From assembly GCF_014171575.1 (NCBI RefSeq), contig NZ_CP050453.1:2294001-2358000 (forward strand): a stretch of DNA of 64,000 nt. Direction: 5' to 3'. Each line of letters starts with the position of its first letter. The first letter of the stretch is position 1. The DNA comes from Microbacterium sp. Se63.02b. GTDB taxonomy: Bacteria; Actinomycetota; Actinomycetes; Actinomycetales; Microbacteriaceae. Positions 28,883 to 36,274 of the stretch are shown one piece after another. Made by a program: the position numbers and the translations under genes. The notes under the pieces are model-generated. The model was not told where the DNA came from, did no database searches, and saw only the letters and a list, made by a program, of their open reading frames with translations.

Positions 28883-29908
28883 ATGATGCCCACACCGTTG
28901 ATCGAGCGCGAGATCACCGCGCCCGTCGCCCTCACCACCGCCGACGGAAGTCTGAATCACGACGCGCTGGGCTGGTCGCGGACGCCGCTGCACGACACGT
29001 CGGGGATCCCCGGACGTGGGCACTGGGGCCGCAACAAGCGGTGGGAGTACTGGAACGTCATGACGGCGTCCCACATCATCGCGTTCACCGTCTCGTGCGT
29101 CGACTACATGGCGTTGCATGAGGTGTGGGTGCTGGACCGGGCGACCGGCGAGGAGATCGGCACGACGACGATCTCACCGGGAGGGCGCAGCGCCACGCTC
29201 CCGCCGTCGCTCGGAGACGGGCCCGCCCGCGCACGCACCCGCCGGATCACCCTGGACGTCGACGAGTCGTTCGACGGCACTCGGCTGCGCGGAACCGCTC
29301 CTCGCGTGTCGTTCGACATGCTCGCGACCCGCCCGCCGGGGCACGAGTCCCTCGGCGTCGTGGTGCCGTGGCGGCGCGGAGACGAGATCTCCCGCTTCCA
29401 GTACACCGTCAAGGATGTGGCGCGGCCGGTCACCGGAACCGTCACGATCGACGGCACCCCGCATGACGTGCCGCCGGGGAGCTGGGCGGTGCTCGACCAC
29501 GGCCGCGGACGTTGGCCCTACCGCGTGCACTGGAACTGGGCGGCAGGGAGCGGACTCGTCGACGGTCGCGTGATCGGTCTGCAGCTCGGCGCGAAGTGGA
29601 CGGATGGCTCCGGCGCCACCGAGAACGCGCTGCTCGTCGACGGCCACCTGTCGAAGATCAGCGAAGAGCTCGTCTGGGACTACGACCCGCAGGCCTTCAT
29701 GAAGCCCTGGCATGTGCACGGGACGACCGCCGATCTCGCCTTCACCCCGTTCTACGACAAGCGCTCGCGCACCGACGCCGTGGTCATCGCGAGCAGGACA
29801 GATCAGCTGTTCGGCGTATGGTCGGGGTGGGTGACCGACGACACCGGGGCCCGCGTGCGCGTCGACGGCATCGAGGGATTCGCGGAGGAAGTCCTCAACC
29901 GCTGGTGA
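28883..29908 (+). CDS. DUF2804 domain-containing protein
   Basis: Uninterrupted 341-aa protein recognised as DUF2804 from its pattern: LTTADGSLNHDALGWSR at the start, WGRNKRWEYWNV, and WAVLDHGRGRWPYRVHWNW in the middle. It is predicted to be a beta-rich cytoplasmic protein; function unknown. Two ATG codons lie in tandem at 28883 and 28886. Its end overlaps the convergent flavoprotein gene by 14 nt. Confidence 0.8.
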   Translation: MMPTPLIEREITAPVALTTADGSLNHDALGWSRTPLHDTSGIPGRGHWGRNKRWEYWNVMTASHIIAFTVSCVDYMALHEVWVLDRATGEEIGTTTISPGGRSATLPPSLGDGPARARTRRITLDVDESFDGTRLRGTAPRVSFDMLATRPPGHESLGVVVPWRRGDEISRFQYTVKDVARPVTGTVTIDGTPHDVPPGSWAVLDHGRGRWPYRVHWNWAAGSGLVDGRVIGLQLGAKWTDGSGATENALLVDGHLSKISEELVWDYDPQAFMKPWHVHGTTADLAFTPFYDKRSRTDAVVIASRTDQLFGVWSGWVTDDTGARVRVDGIEGFAEEVLNRW

Positions 29909-30980
29909 CGGCCCCGGTGGTGACGGTCGCGTCTGCGGACCGCAGTGCCCGCTGCACGCCCTTCGCCGCCGAGCGCCCCGCACGGTTGGCGCCGATCGTG
30001 CTCGCCGAGGGTCCGTACCCCACGAGCTGAACCCGCGGGTCCACGACGGCGGTCGTGCCGCGGCCGTTCCTGTCGAGTTGGATGCCACCTGCCGCGGTCC
30101 GCAGGCGCAAGGGCGCGAGGTGACTGATCGCCGGCCGGAAACCCGTCGCCCACAGGATCACATCGACGCGCTCGAAGCTCCCGTCGGCCCACCGCACGCC
30201 ATCGGGCTCGATGCGCTGGAACATCGGCCGTCGAGCGGCGTAGGCGCCGAGGCGCTCGGCTTCGCGCTCCTGCGGACGCAGCATGAGCCCGGTGACGCTG
30301 ACCACGCTCTCGGGCGGGAGCCCTGCGGCGACACGCTTCTCGACGAGGGCCACGGCCGCCGCCCCGGCCTCGGGGGTGAAGTCGTCGTTCCGCCACACCG
30401 GCTCGCGGCGGGTGACCCAGAGCGTCTCGGTGAGCGGCGCGAGGGCGCCGAGGAACTGCACGGCCGACGCTCCGCCTCCGACGACGAGGACCCGCTTGCC
30501 GACGAAGTGCTCCGGCCCCGGGTAGTCCACGGTGTGCAGCTGCTCGCCCAGGAACGTCTCCATCCCGGGGAAGTGCGGCAGGAACGGATGCGACCACGTT
30601 CCGGTGGCGTTCACGAGCGTGCGTGTCGTCCACTCCCCCTCGTGCGCCCGTACGACGAGCATTCCGCCCTGGTCTTCGACCCGTTCGACGTGCACCGGAC
30701 GCAGCACGGGGAGCGCATGCGCCCGCTCATAGGCGCCGAAGTACGCGGGGACGGCCGCGTTGGCGCGTGCGGTGTCTCGCGGCGGAGGACTGTCGCCCGG
30801 CAACTCTGCGACGCCGTGCACATCCTGCATCGTGAGCGCGTCCCACCGATGCTGCCAGGCGCCACCCGGACGCTCGTTCGCGTCCAGCACCACATGCGAG
30901 ATGCCCAGCCGGGAGAGGTGGAACGACGCCGAGAGACCGGCCTGCCCTGCGCCGATCACCAGACTGTCGAGGATGCTCAC
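29895..30980 (-). CDS. FAD/NAD(P)-binding flavoprotein, monooxygenase-like
   Basis: Flavin-dependent oxidoreductase of the flavin-containing monooxygenase/CzcO-like group, about 361 aa. It has two Rossmann glycine motifs, VIGAGQAG near the N-terminus for FAD and VVGGGASA near the middle for NAD(P)H, and the ATGFRP motif near residue 300. Substrate cannot be inferred. GTG at 30980 (SILDSLVIGAGQ) is the start by family comparison; a longer frame reaches 31046 but adds an unrelated basic stretch. No Shine-Dalgarno is evident. Confidence 0.8.
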   Translation of the reverse strand: MSILDSLVIGAGQAGLSASFHLSRLGISHVVLDANERPGGAWQHRWDALTMQDVHGVAELPGDSPPPRDTARANAAVPAYFGAYERAHALPVLRPVHVERVEDQGGMLVVRAHEGEWTTRTLVNATGTWSHPFLPHFPGMETFLGEQLHTVDYPGPEHFVGKRVLVVGGGASAVQFLGALAPLTETLWVTRREPVWRNDDFTPEAGAAAVALVEKRVAAGLPPESVVSVTGLMLRPQEREAERLGAYAARRPMFQRIEPDGVRWADGSFERVDVILWATGFRPAISHLAPLRLRTAAGGIQLDRNGRGTTAVVDPRVQLVGYGPSASTIGANRAGRSAAKGVQRALRSADATVTTGAVTSG

Positions 30981-31049
30981 GATGAACAGAACGCCCAGAA
31001 GGTCGGGGATGTTCCGGCGACGACGACACTCCCGGGCGCTCCGCACCGA

Positions 31050-31077
31050 TTGGTGCTGGCGCTGACTCGTGTAGTAC
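31050..31077 (+). promoter_or_regulatory. Candidate promoter of tRNA-Ala
   Basis: TTGGTG, 16 nt, TAGTAC. The predicted start is about 30 nt before the mature 5' end. Confidence 0.4.
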
Positions 31078-31115
31078 TCTTTTCAAGTTGCTCCGGCTAC
31101 TTCGGAGCGGCGTTT

Positions 31116-31188
31116 GGGCCTGTGGCGCAGCTGGTAGCGCACCTGCATGGCATGCAGGGGGTCAGGGGTTCGAGTCCCCTCAGGTCCA
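31116..31188 (+). tRNA. tRNA-Ala (anticodon GGC)
   Basis: Complete cloverleaf of 73 nt. The acceptor stem GGGCCTG pairs with CAGGTCC (one G-U pair), the anticodon stem CCTGC/GCAGG encloses the loop ATGGCAT with GGC at positions 34-36, and the T arm CAGGGGTTCGAGTCCCCTC carries the TTCGA loop. A73 is the discriminator; CC follows, so most of CCA is encoded. It reads GCC/GCU alanine codons, and GCC is very common in this DNA. It stands alone, with its own terminator. Confidence 0.95.
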
Positions 31189-31192
31189 CCGA

Positions 31193-31222
31193 GAAGCCCC
31201 CGGATATCCGGGGGCTTTCTTC
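31193..31222 (+). terminator. Rho-independent terminator of tRNA-Ala
   Basis: Perfect stem AAGCCCCCGG / CCGGGGGCTT (31194-31203, 31208-31217) with loop ATAT, followed by TCTTCG. Confidence 0.8.
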
Positions 31223-31382
31223 GTTTGCGGATCCTGTTTCGTCGCTCGCGGACCTCGCCAGGCACCTGAAGCCGTGAGACCGGGGCTGCTGCGTCTACCG
31301 CGCTCCTGGGTGCGCGTCAACCCGATCGCGTCCGCATGACGGGCGACGTACCGTGAGCGGCATCCGACGAAAGGAAGCGCTC

Positions 31383-31559
31383 ATGTCGAATCCCCTCATC
31401 CCTCCCGTGCCCCCGGTGTCCACTGGTGGCAACGACGAAGTGCCCACCCGAGAAGTGGACGGGGAGCGCGTTCTCGATCAGGACGTCGACGATGCTCTGA
31501 TCGACAGTGCCGAGGCCGACCGCGTCGCCGCCGGAGACGACGAGGACACGGGCGTCTGA
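31383..31559 (+). CDS. Small hypothetical acidic protein
   Basis: A 58-aa protein: a Pro-rich start (MSNPLIPPVPPV) then a strongly acidic remainder rich in Asp, Glu and Val (DGERVLDQDVDDALID). No family function known. The ATG at 31383 is chosen because GAAAGGAAG precedes it at a normal distance; an in-frame upstream GTG lacks such a site. The acidic, low-complexity composition suggests a disordered protein. A 21-bp tandem repeat begins in its last codons and runs past its stop. Confidence 0.65.
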   Translation: MSNPLIPPVPPVSTGGNDEVPTREVDGERVLDQDVDDALIDSAEADRVAAGDDEDTGV

Positions 31560-31592
31560 GCGTCAGGTCCGAGCGTCTGAGCGTCAGGTCCG
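31552..31592 (+). repeat. 21-bp direct tandem repeat, two copies
   Basis: GCGTCTGAGCGTCAGGTCCG occurs at 31552-31571 and again at 31573-31592, a 21-bp period, followed by a partial GCGTCAGG. It spans the stop codon of the small acidic gene and ends 5 nt before the cupin stop codon. It looks like a recent duplication. Confidence 0.85.
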
Positions 31593-31596
31593 GGCG

Positions 31597-31962
31597 TCAG
31601 GAGAGCTCCCGCAGATCCGACGTCATGTCTCCGCCTGCGTCCCCCGTGTTGACCGTGCCCTTCGGCTCGAACAGGATCGCGTGGACCTCCTCTGTGGCCT
31701 TCGGGCAATGCTCGACACCGCGCGGGACCACGAACACGTCGTTCGGATCGAGGACGACATCGCGATCGCGGAGCTGGATGGTCAACTGCCCGCTCACCAC
31801 GAGGAACAGCTCGTCGGTGTCGGGGTGCGTGTGCCAGACGAACTCGCCCTGAAGCTTGACGACCTTGACGTCGTAGTCGTTGATGCTCGTCAGCCGATGC
31901 GGCTGCCAGTGCTCGGTGATCGCGGAAAGGGCCTCGTGCACGTTGCGGACGTCGTCTGCCAT
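31597..31962 (-). CDS. Cupin domain protein
   Basis: Single-domain cupin of 121 aa. The first cupin motif is seen as HTHPDTDELFLVVSG (two His, Asp and Glu positions for metal binding) and the second as PRGVEHCP. The second His motif and spacing fit a metal-binding cupin; mannose-6-phosphate isomerase-like relatives exist, but the substrate is unknown. ATG at 31962 lies 7 nt behind TAGGCT. It is divergent from the DUF6153 gene. Confidence 0.82.
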   Translation of the reverse strand: MADDVRNVHEALSAITEHWQPHRLTSINDYDVKVVKLQGEFVWHTHPDTDELFLVVSGQLTIQLRDRDVVLDPNDVFVVPRGVEHCPKATEEVHAILFEPKGTVNTGDAGGDMTSDLRELS

Positions 31963-31969
31963 GCACTCG

Positions 31970-31975
31970 AGCCTA
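31970..31975 (-). promoter_or_regulatory. -10 element (TAGGCT), leaderless promoter of the cupin gene
   Basis: Ends 7 nt before the ATG at 31962. Confidence 0.5.
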
Positions 31976-31998
31976 TCCGGGCGCCCGCACGACGCACG

Positions 31999-32004
31999 TA
32001 GACT
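31999..32004 (+). promoter_or_regulatory. -10 element (TAGACT), leaderless promoter of the DUF6153 gene
   Basis: Ends 7 nt before the ATG at 32012. Confidence 0.5.
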
Positions 32005-32011
32005 TCCAGAC

Positions 32012-32466
32012 ATGGCTTCCGCGTTGGCGACACGACCCGGGAAGAGCTTTCGCGGCGTCTTCCAGGGCGTGCTGCTGGTCGGGCTGCTGGCCACCGGGAT
32101 CATCGTCGGTCTCCTGGCGATGCACACCCTGAATCTGCACGGCACCGCAGCGGCGGACGCCCCTACGTCTCTCTCGGCGTCCGTCTCCGAGCCGGCTGCG
32201 GCACACCACGTCAGCGCGGCGGCGCGACTCCGGTCACGGGTCAGGCGACCGCGACATGTCCTGTGCGGGGTGCGGAACCGACGATCACGCGGGCATGGCG
32301 ATGGCGTGTGTGCTCGCTCTCCTGCTGCTCCTGCTCCTGGTCGCCCCGCCGCACCTCCTGCGGGCATGGACGCGACTGTTTCTCTGGTCGCCTCTCGACG
32401 GGGTGCCGGGGCGCGGGTCCTCCCCACGCGCCCTCTCTGCACGTTCTCTGCATCAGTCGTACCTGA
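32012..32466 (+). CDS. DUF6153-like small membrane protein, frameshifted in this sequence
   Basis: Membrane protein of about 150 aa with an N-terminal helix (LLVGLLATGIIVGLLAMHTL), a His-containing middle (AAAHHVS), a Cys/His segment MSCAGCGTDDHAGMAMACV, a second helix of mostly Leu, and a tail APSLHVLCISRT. The pieces lie in different frames; shifts near 32225 and 32250 (each -1) and near 32410 are needed. The layout matches DUF6153, proteins seen beside DUF305 and copper genes; the metal link is inferred. The end at 32466 is chosen for its family-like C-terminus. Confidence 0.6.
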
Positions 32467-32561
32467 GCCGACACGAGCCGACGTTCCCACGCCAGGCTCA
32501 CCGCTCGCACCGGCGCGACGCCATCCGGCCGCGCTGACGACTATGCACATTTGGAGAACAC

Positions 32562-33152
32562 ATGAAGATTCGTGCTGCGGCCGTGTCCGCACTCACCCTG
32601 TCCGCCGTCCTGATCCTGTCCGGTTGCGCCGATGGCGCCGATGACGGCTCCACGCCCGGCATGGACCATGGCTCGAGCGCCGCATCCACCGAGGCGAACG
32701 ACGCCGACGTGATGTTCGGCTCGATGATGATCGTGCACCACGAGCAGGCGATCGAGATGAGCGACATCGTGCTCGCCGCGGAGGACGTAGACCCGGCGGT
32801 GACCGCCCTCGCCGAGCGCATCAAGAATGCGCAAGGCCCCGAGATCGAGCAGCTCGAGGGCTGGCTGGACGAGTGGGGCGTCGAGGCCGAGGACCGCGAC
32901 GCCGTCGGGATGGACCACGGCGACGGGATGATGAGCGACGACGACCTCGCCGCCCTCCAGGCCGCCGACGGCGCTGAGGCGTCGCGGTTGTTCCTGGAGC
33001 AGATGATCGTGCACCACGAGGGCGCGGTCGAGATGGCCCAGGCGCAGGTCGACGACGGGGAGAACCCCGAAGCGGTCGAGCTCGCCCAGGCGATCATCGA
33101 CGCCCAGAACCAGGAGATCCAGGAGATGAAGGACCTCCTGGCCGCTCTCTGA
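32562..33152 (+). CDS. DUF305 family lipoprotein
   Basis: Exported lipoprotein of 196 aa with lipobox LILSGC (lipidated Cys22). The mature part has two DUF305 halves, each with the helix motif MIVHHEQAIEM / MIVHHEGAVEM, and Met/His pairs (PGMDHG, VGMDHGDGMM) typical of copper-binding surfaces. DUF305 proteins are four-helix ferritin-like bundles often found near copper-resistance genes; a role in metal binding outside the membrane is inferred. It follows the DUF6153 gene and precedes cueP on the same strand. Confidence 0.88.
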   Translation: MKIRAAAVSALTLSAVLILSGCADGADDGSTPGMDHGSSAASTEANDADVMFGSMMIVHHEQAIEMSDIVLAAEDVDPAVTALAERIKNAQGPEIEQLEGWLDEWGVEAEDRDAVGMDHGDGMMSDDDLAALQAADGAEASRLFLEQMIVHHEGAVEMAQAQVDDGENPEAVELAQAIIDAQNQEIQEMKDLLAAL

Positions 33153-33163
33153 CGACGCTCGAC

Positions 33164-33200
33164 GGGGCCGGTGCCGGAGCGTTCGGCCGGCATCGGCCCC
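33164..33200 (+). other. Long hairpin between the DUF305 gene and cueP
   Basis: GGGGCCGGTGCCGG (33164-33177) pairs with CCGGCATCGGCCCC (33187-33200), 14 bp with one G-U, loop of 9. No U run follows, so partial termination or mRNA protection is more likely than a full stop before cueP. Confidence 0.45.
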
Positions 33201-33222
33201 ACCCCGTACGAAGGACCACACC

Positions 33223-33844
33223 ATGAACAACCCCGGGCCCACGTCTCCCGTATCCTCTCGCCGATGGAGGATGTCGGCAGTGCTCGCCGTGCTGGCGGTC
33301 GCCGGCCTCACCCTCGCGGGGATGCGCCGCCCCCGCCCCGGAGGCCGCCGGACCCGCACCTGCGGACGAGATCCTCGCCCGCTATGACCTCGCAGGCCTC
33401 GACGTCGGAGAGGTCATCGAACGGCTCGACGCGATGCCGATCGAGGACCGCCCGACCGACCTGCTCGCGTCGGTGCAACCGGACTCCCTCGTGCTACGCG
33501 ATGACACAGGACGAGAGACGCGCATGCCTCTCCCCGCGGACGAGGTGTACATCTCCGTCGCGCCGTTCCGCGAACAGACCCACGAGTGCCACTTCCACAG
33601 CCTCACCACCTGTGTCGGAGAACTCGCCGACACAGAGCTCCGCGTCATCCTGACCGGCGACGACGGAGAGGTGTTGATCGACGAGACACGGCGCACGTAC
33701 GACAACGGCTTCGCGGGACTCTGGGTGCCCCGCGGCGTCTCGGCAACACTCACGATCGAGCACGCCGGACGCACAGGGAGCGCGCCGATCTCCACCACAT
33801 CACCCGATGATCCGACCTGCATCACGAACCTGCAGCTGGTCTGA
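33223..33844 (+). CDS. cueP: CueP-like metal-binding lipoprotein, one frameshift
   Basis: Homologue of CueP, the periplasmic copper-binding protein of Salmonella. The conserved core is present: RPTDLLASVQPDSL, the metal-binding QTHECHFHSLTTCVGEL (Cys/His cluster), and a closing PTCITNLQL. The N-terminal export signal with lipobox LTLAGC is in another frame from the rest. The G run at 33318-33321 carries one extra base (gcggggatgc should read gcgggatgc), giving 206 aa after repair. A lipidated cell-surface location is expected. It ends the DUF6153-DUF305-CueP set with a strong terminator. Confidence 0.82.
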
Positions 33845-33862
33845 GAATCGCGGACGAAGAGG

Positions 33863-33902
33863 AAAGCGCGCCTCCTCGACGATCGAGGAGGCGCGCTTCT
33901 GC
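33863..33902 (+). terminator. Bidirectional terminator between cueP and the convergent small gene
   Basis: Perfect 16-bp stem (33864-33879, 33883-33898) with a 3-nt loop, A residues before and TTCT after. It can work on both strands. Confidence 0.8.
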
Positions 33903-33922
33903 CACAGCTCTCGGCGCGGCGG

Positions 33923-34207
33923 CTACGTGGTCGCGAGCGGCGGACGATGGGCGATCGAGATCGGGCGTGTCGCCCTGCTCGACCCTCGCATCCTCTCGAC
34001 GTCTTCGAGCACCTCGAAGACGGTCCCGTAACGGCTCGCGAGCGGAAGGTCGCGCAGCCAGGTCACCTCGACCTCGGTCTCGGCGAGCTCGTACACGCAG
34101 GCGACCACATGTCGCGGATCGTTGGGTGCGTAGCGAAGATCGTTGATCACCCATTCCGACGCGGTGATGCGGTTCAAGATGAACCGCGGATCCGGAAGTT
34201 CAGACAT
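33923..34207 (-). CDS. Small conserved hypothetical protein
   Basis: A 94-aa protein beginning MSELPDPRFILNRIT with WVINDLRYAPNDPRHVVACVYELAE in the middle. The sequence looks like a compact alpha/beta domain, with no known function and no membrane segment. GGAGGG lies 6 nt before the ATG. It is downstream of, and on the same strand as, the Lrp-type regulator gene but separated by 107 nt. Confidence 0.65.
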   Translation of the reverse strand: MSELPDPRFILNRITASEWVINDLRYAPNDPRHVVACVYELAETEVEVTWLRDLPLASRYGTVFEVLEDVERMRGSSRATRPISIAHRPPLATT

Positions 34208-34314
34208 CTGGGGGCCCTCCAGGACTCTCTCTTCCTCAAGAGTGCGGCCCTGACCGTGGCTGGGGAAGCCCCTTGACACCGCGCGCCGAGGATGCGGTGG
34301 GCGGACGATCGCCG

Positions 34315-35349
34315 CTACGACACGGATTCGACCCCGCCGGCGGACGCGACCTGCGCACGCCACCACGGCGTCTCGATGAAGCCGCGCTTCATGAAGACCA
34401 GCTCCATCGCCGCGTTCCACCCGCGGACGCCCTTGAGATGCGCGATCGTCCCGGTGAGGAAGTCGTGCAGCGTCTCGGTGCTCGGCAGGATGATCTCGCA
34501 GTACAGCGAGTTCTCCTCCAGGGCGGCCGCGAGGAATCGGACCGATACGTGGTGGGCGAGCGTCTGCGCCACCGCCGCGATCCGCGAGGGCTCGACCCGC
34601 AGGATGAGCAGCGTCTCGGCGCTCATCCCCAGTGCGGATGCCGGCACCATCGTCACCGTGGTCAGGCAGCCCGCGTTGCGCATCCGCTCGTACCGGCGAC
34701 GAACGCTGCTCTCGTTCATGTCGAGCGTGTCGCCGATGGACTGGAACGACGCCCTGCCGTTGTGACGCAGTTCTTCGACGATCGCCCGGTCGGCGTCGTC
34801 GAAGTGCGTCGGATCGCAGGTGTTGGGCGCCGGCATGTACGACTGCGGGTCGGTCGTGGCCTCGGCATGTGCGTCGTAGAGCTGCCGCCCCCAGTCGAAG
34901 CTCACCTTGTAGGTGTGCACGACGAGATCGCTGCGCCAGCGCTCGACTCCCGGTATGGCCTGCAGGTCGGTGAGCACGTGCGCGTACGTCGCGGAGTCAC
35001 CCGGGATCACGACCTCGGCGAAGACGTCGAACTTCCCGGTGACCAGCGTCACGAATCGCACGTACGGCGACCCGATCAGCGCCTGCGCGACGCCCAGCTG
35101 AGAGCCCGGGGTGCAGTTGATCCGCACGAAGAACGTCTCCACGTGGCCTTCGCTGCCGAGCGTCGGCACGATCCCGACCCGCACCAGTCCCTCAGCGAGC
35201 AGCTGCTGACCGCGGCGCGTGACGGTGGACACCGGAGCACCGGCGAACTCGGCGATCGAGGTCCAGCTCGCCCGTCCGTCCTGCTGCAACGCGACGACGA
35301 TCCGGCGGTCGAGGTCGCTCACTTCCCTCGTCAGGTGGATACCGCTCAT
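34315..35349 (-). CDS. Tandem Lrp/AsnC-family transcriptional regulator
   Basis: Regulator of 344 aa made of two Lrp/AsnC units in one chain. Unit 1 has an AsnC helix-turn-helix (LDRRIVVALQQDGRASWTSI) and a RAM ligand domain (FVRINCTPG, VTGKFDVFAEV). Unit 2 repeats both (DDADRAIVEELRHNGRASFQSI, then LLILRVEP). Normal Lrp proteins are about 150 aa, so this is a pseudo-dimer form. It is the last gene of the peptide-like-compound locus, its ATG overlapping the S33 hydrolase stop by 4 nt, and is the natural candidate to bind the inverted repeat at 42293-42318. Confidence 0.88.
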   Translation of the reverse strand: MSGIHLTREVSDLDRRIVVALQQDGRASWTSIAEFAGAPVSTVTRRGQQLLAEGLVRVGIVPTLGSEGHVETFFVRINCTPGSQLGVAQALIGSPYVRFVTLVTGKFDVFAEVVIPGDSATYAHVLTDLQAIPGVERWRSDLVVHTYKVSFDWGRQLYDAHAEATTDPQSYMPAPNTCDPTHFDDADRAIVEELRHNGRASFQSIGDTLDMNESSVRRRYERMRNAGCLTTVTMVPASALGMSAETLLILRVEPSRIAAVAQTLAHHVSVRFLAAALEENSLYCEIILPSTETLHDFLTGTIAHLKGVRGWNAAMELVFMKRGFIETPWWRAQVASAGGVESVS

Positions 35350-36245
35350 CGGGTCGGCGGGTACACCCGGTGCAGGAACGTGCGCACCGTCTTCGTCCAC
35401 GCCTCTGCCTCCTCGATCTGCGGGGAGTGCCCCGATTTCTCGAACACCACCATCTCGGAGTCCGGGATGAGATCGGCGATCGTCTGGCTACACGATACTG
35501 GCGTGATCCAGTCCGTCCGCCCCACCGTGATGAGTGTCGGCACACCGATCTCGGGCAGTCGCGGCTTGAGGTCGTAGTTCGGGAGGTTCACCGAGAAGGC
35601 GTAGTTGTGGGCGCGGTACCGGTACGGCGTCGCCTGCACCTTCCGCTCGACGGCCTCCGGGTCGTAGGTGAAGTCGTAGAGCGGCAGGATCTCCCGCCAG
35701 CAGTCCTTGAGGTCCTCGTCGTCGCGGACCTGACCGACGTCGATGCGATCGAACTTCTCCATGTCGATCGTCACGCGGTCGGAGGCCAGGGCGTTCTCGC
35801 GCGCAAGGTGAGCGTTGGAGTTGTCGGGAGATGTGTCCCGCAGCACCATCGCAGCCACCCGATCCGGGTACCGCAACGCGTACTCCATCGCCATGAAGCC
35901 GCCGTACGAGCCGCCGGCGATCGCGATCCTGTCGGCGCCGATCCACTCCCGCAGACCGTCGATGTCGGCGGCCCACTGCTCGTGACTGTAGGTGCCTTCG
36001 CCCTCGCTCTGGCCACTCCCGCGAGCATCGAACACCACGACACGGTATTCGTCGGCGAGGCGCCCGAAGCTGGCCCGAGGCTCCGCGCGGGAGCCGAGCC
36101 CCGGTGCGCCGTGGTGCGTGATGATGACGGGCGCGCCCTCCGGGCCGAGCACCTCGACGGCGAGATGGTTGCCGTTGATCTCGACCCACTCGTGGGCGCT
36201 GGTCGCTGCGGCGAACTCCGGGGATACGGGCGGGGTGGATGTCAT
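35346..36245 (-). CDS. S33-like alpha/beta hydrolase (proline-iminopeptidase-like)
   Basis: Alpha/beta hydrolase of 299 aa. HHGAPGLGS forms the oxyanion loop, GGSYGG the nucleophile elbow (Ser113), GRTDWI contains the likely acid Asp and KSGHSPQIEE the catalytic His. The closest family resemblance is to S33 prolyl aminopeptidases and related hydrolases; cleavage of an N-terminal residue or amide is possible but unproven. There is no signal peptide, so it acts in the cytoplasm after import. It lies 29 nt behind the M24 gene and overlaps the regulator start by 4 nt. Confidence 0.83.
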   Translation of the reverse strand: MTSTPPVSPEFAAATSAHEWVEINGNHLAVEVLGPEGAPVIITHHGAPGLGSRAEPRASFGRLADEYRVVVFDARGSGQSEGEGTYSHEQWAADIDGLREWIGADRIAIAGGSYGGFMAMEYALRYPDRVAAMVLRDTSPDNSNAHLARENALASDRVTIDMEKFDRIDVGQVRDDEDLKDCWREILPLYDFTYDPEAVERKVQATPYRYRAHNYAFSVNLPNYDLKPRLPEIGVPTLITVGRTDWITPVSCSQTIADLIPDSEMVVFEKSGHSPQIEEAEAWTKTVRTFLHRVYPPTR

Positions 36246-36274
36246 GTCGTGGTCTCTCTCTCGGTTCCGGGGCG

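Noticed and set aside
31116..31222. tRNA-Ala as an integration (att) site of a mobile element
   Set aside because: No integrase, no repeat of the tRNA 3' end and no foreign-looking DNA nearby; it is followed directly by its terminator.
31552..31592. CRISPR-like repeat
   Set aside because: Only two directly adjoining copies without spacers and no cas genes.
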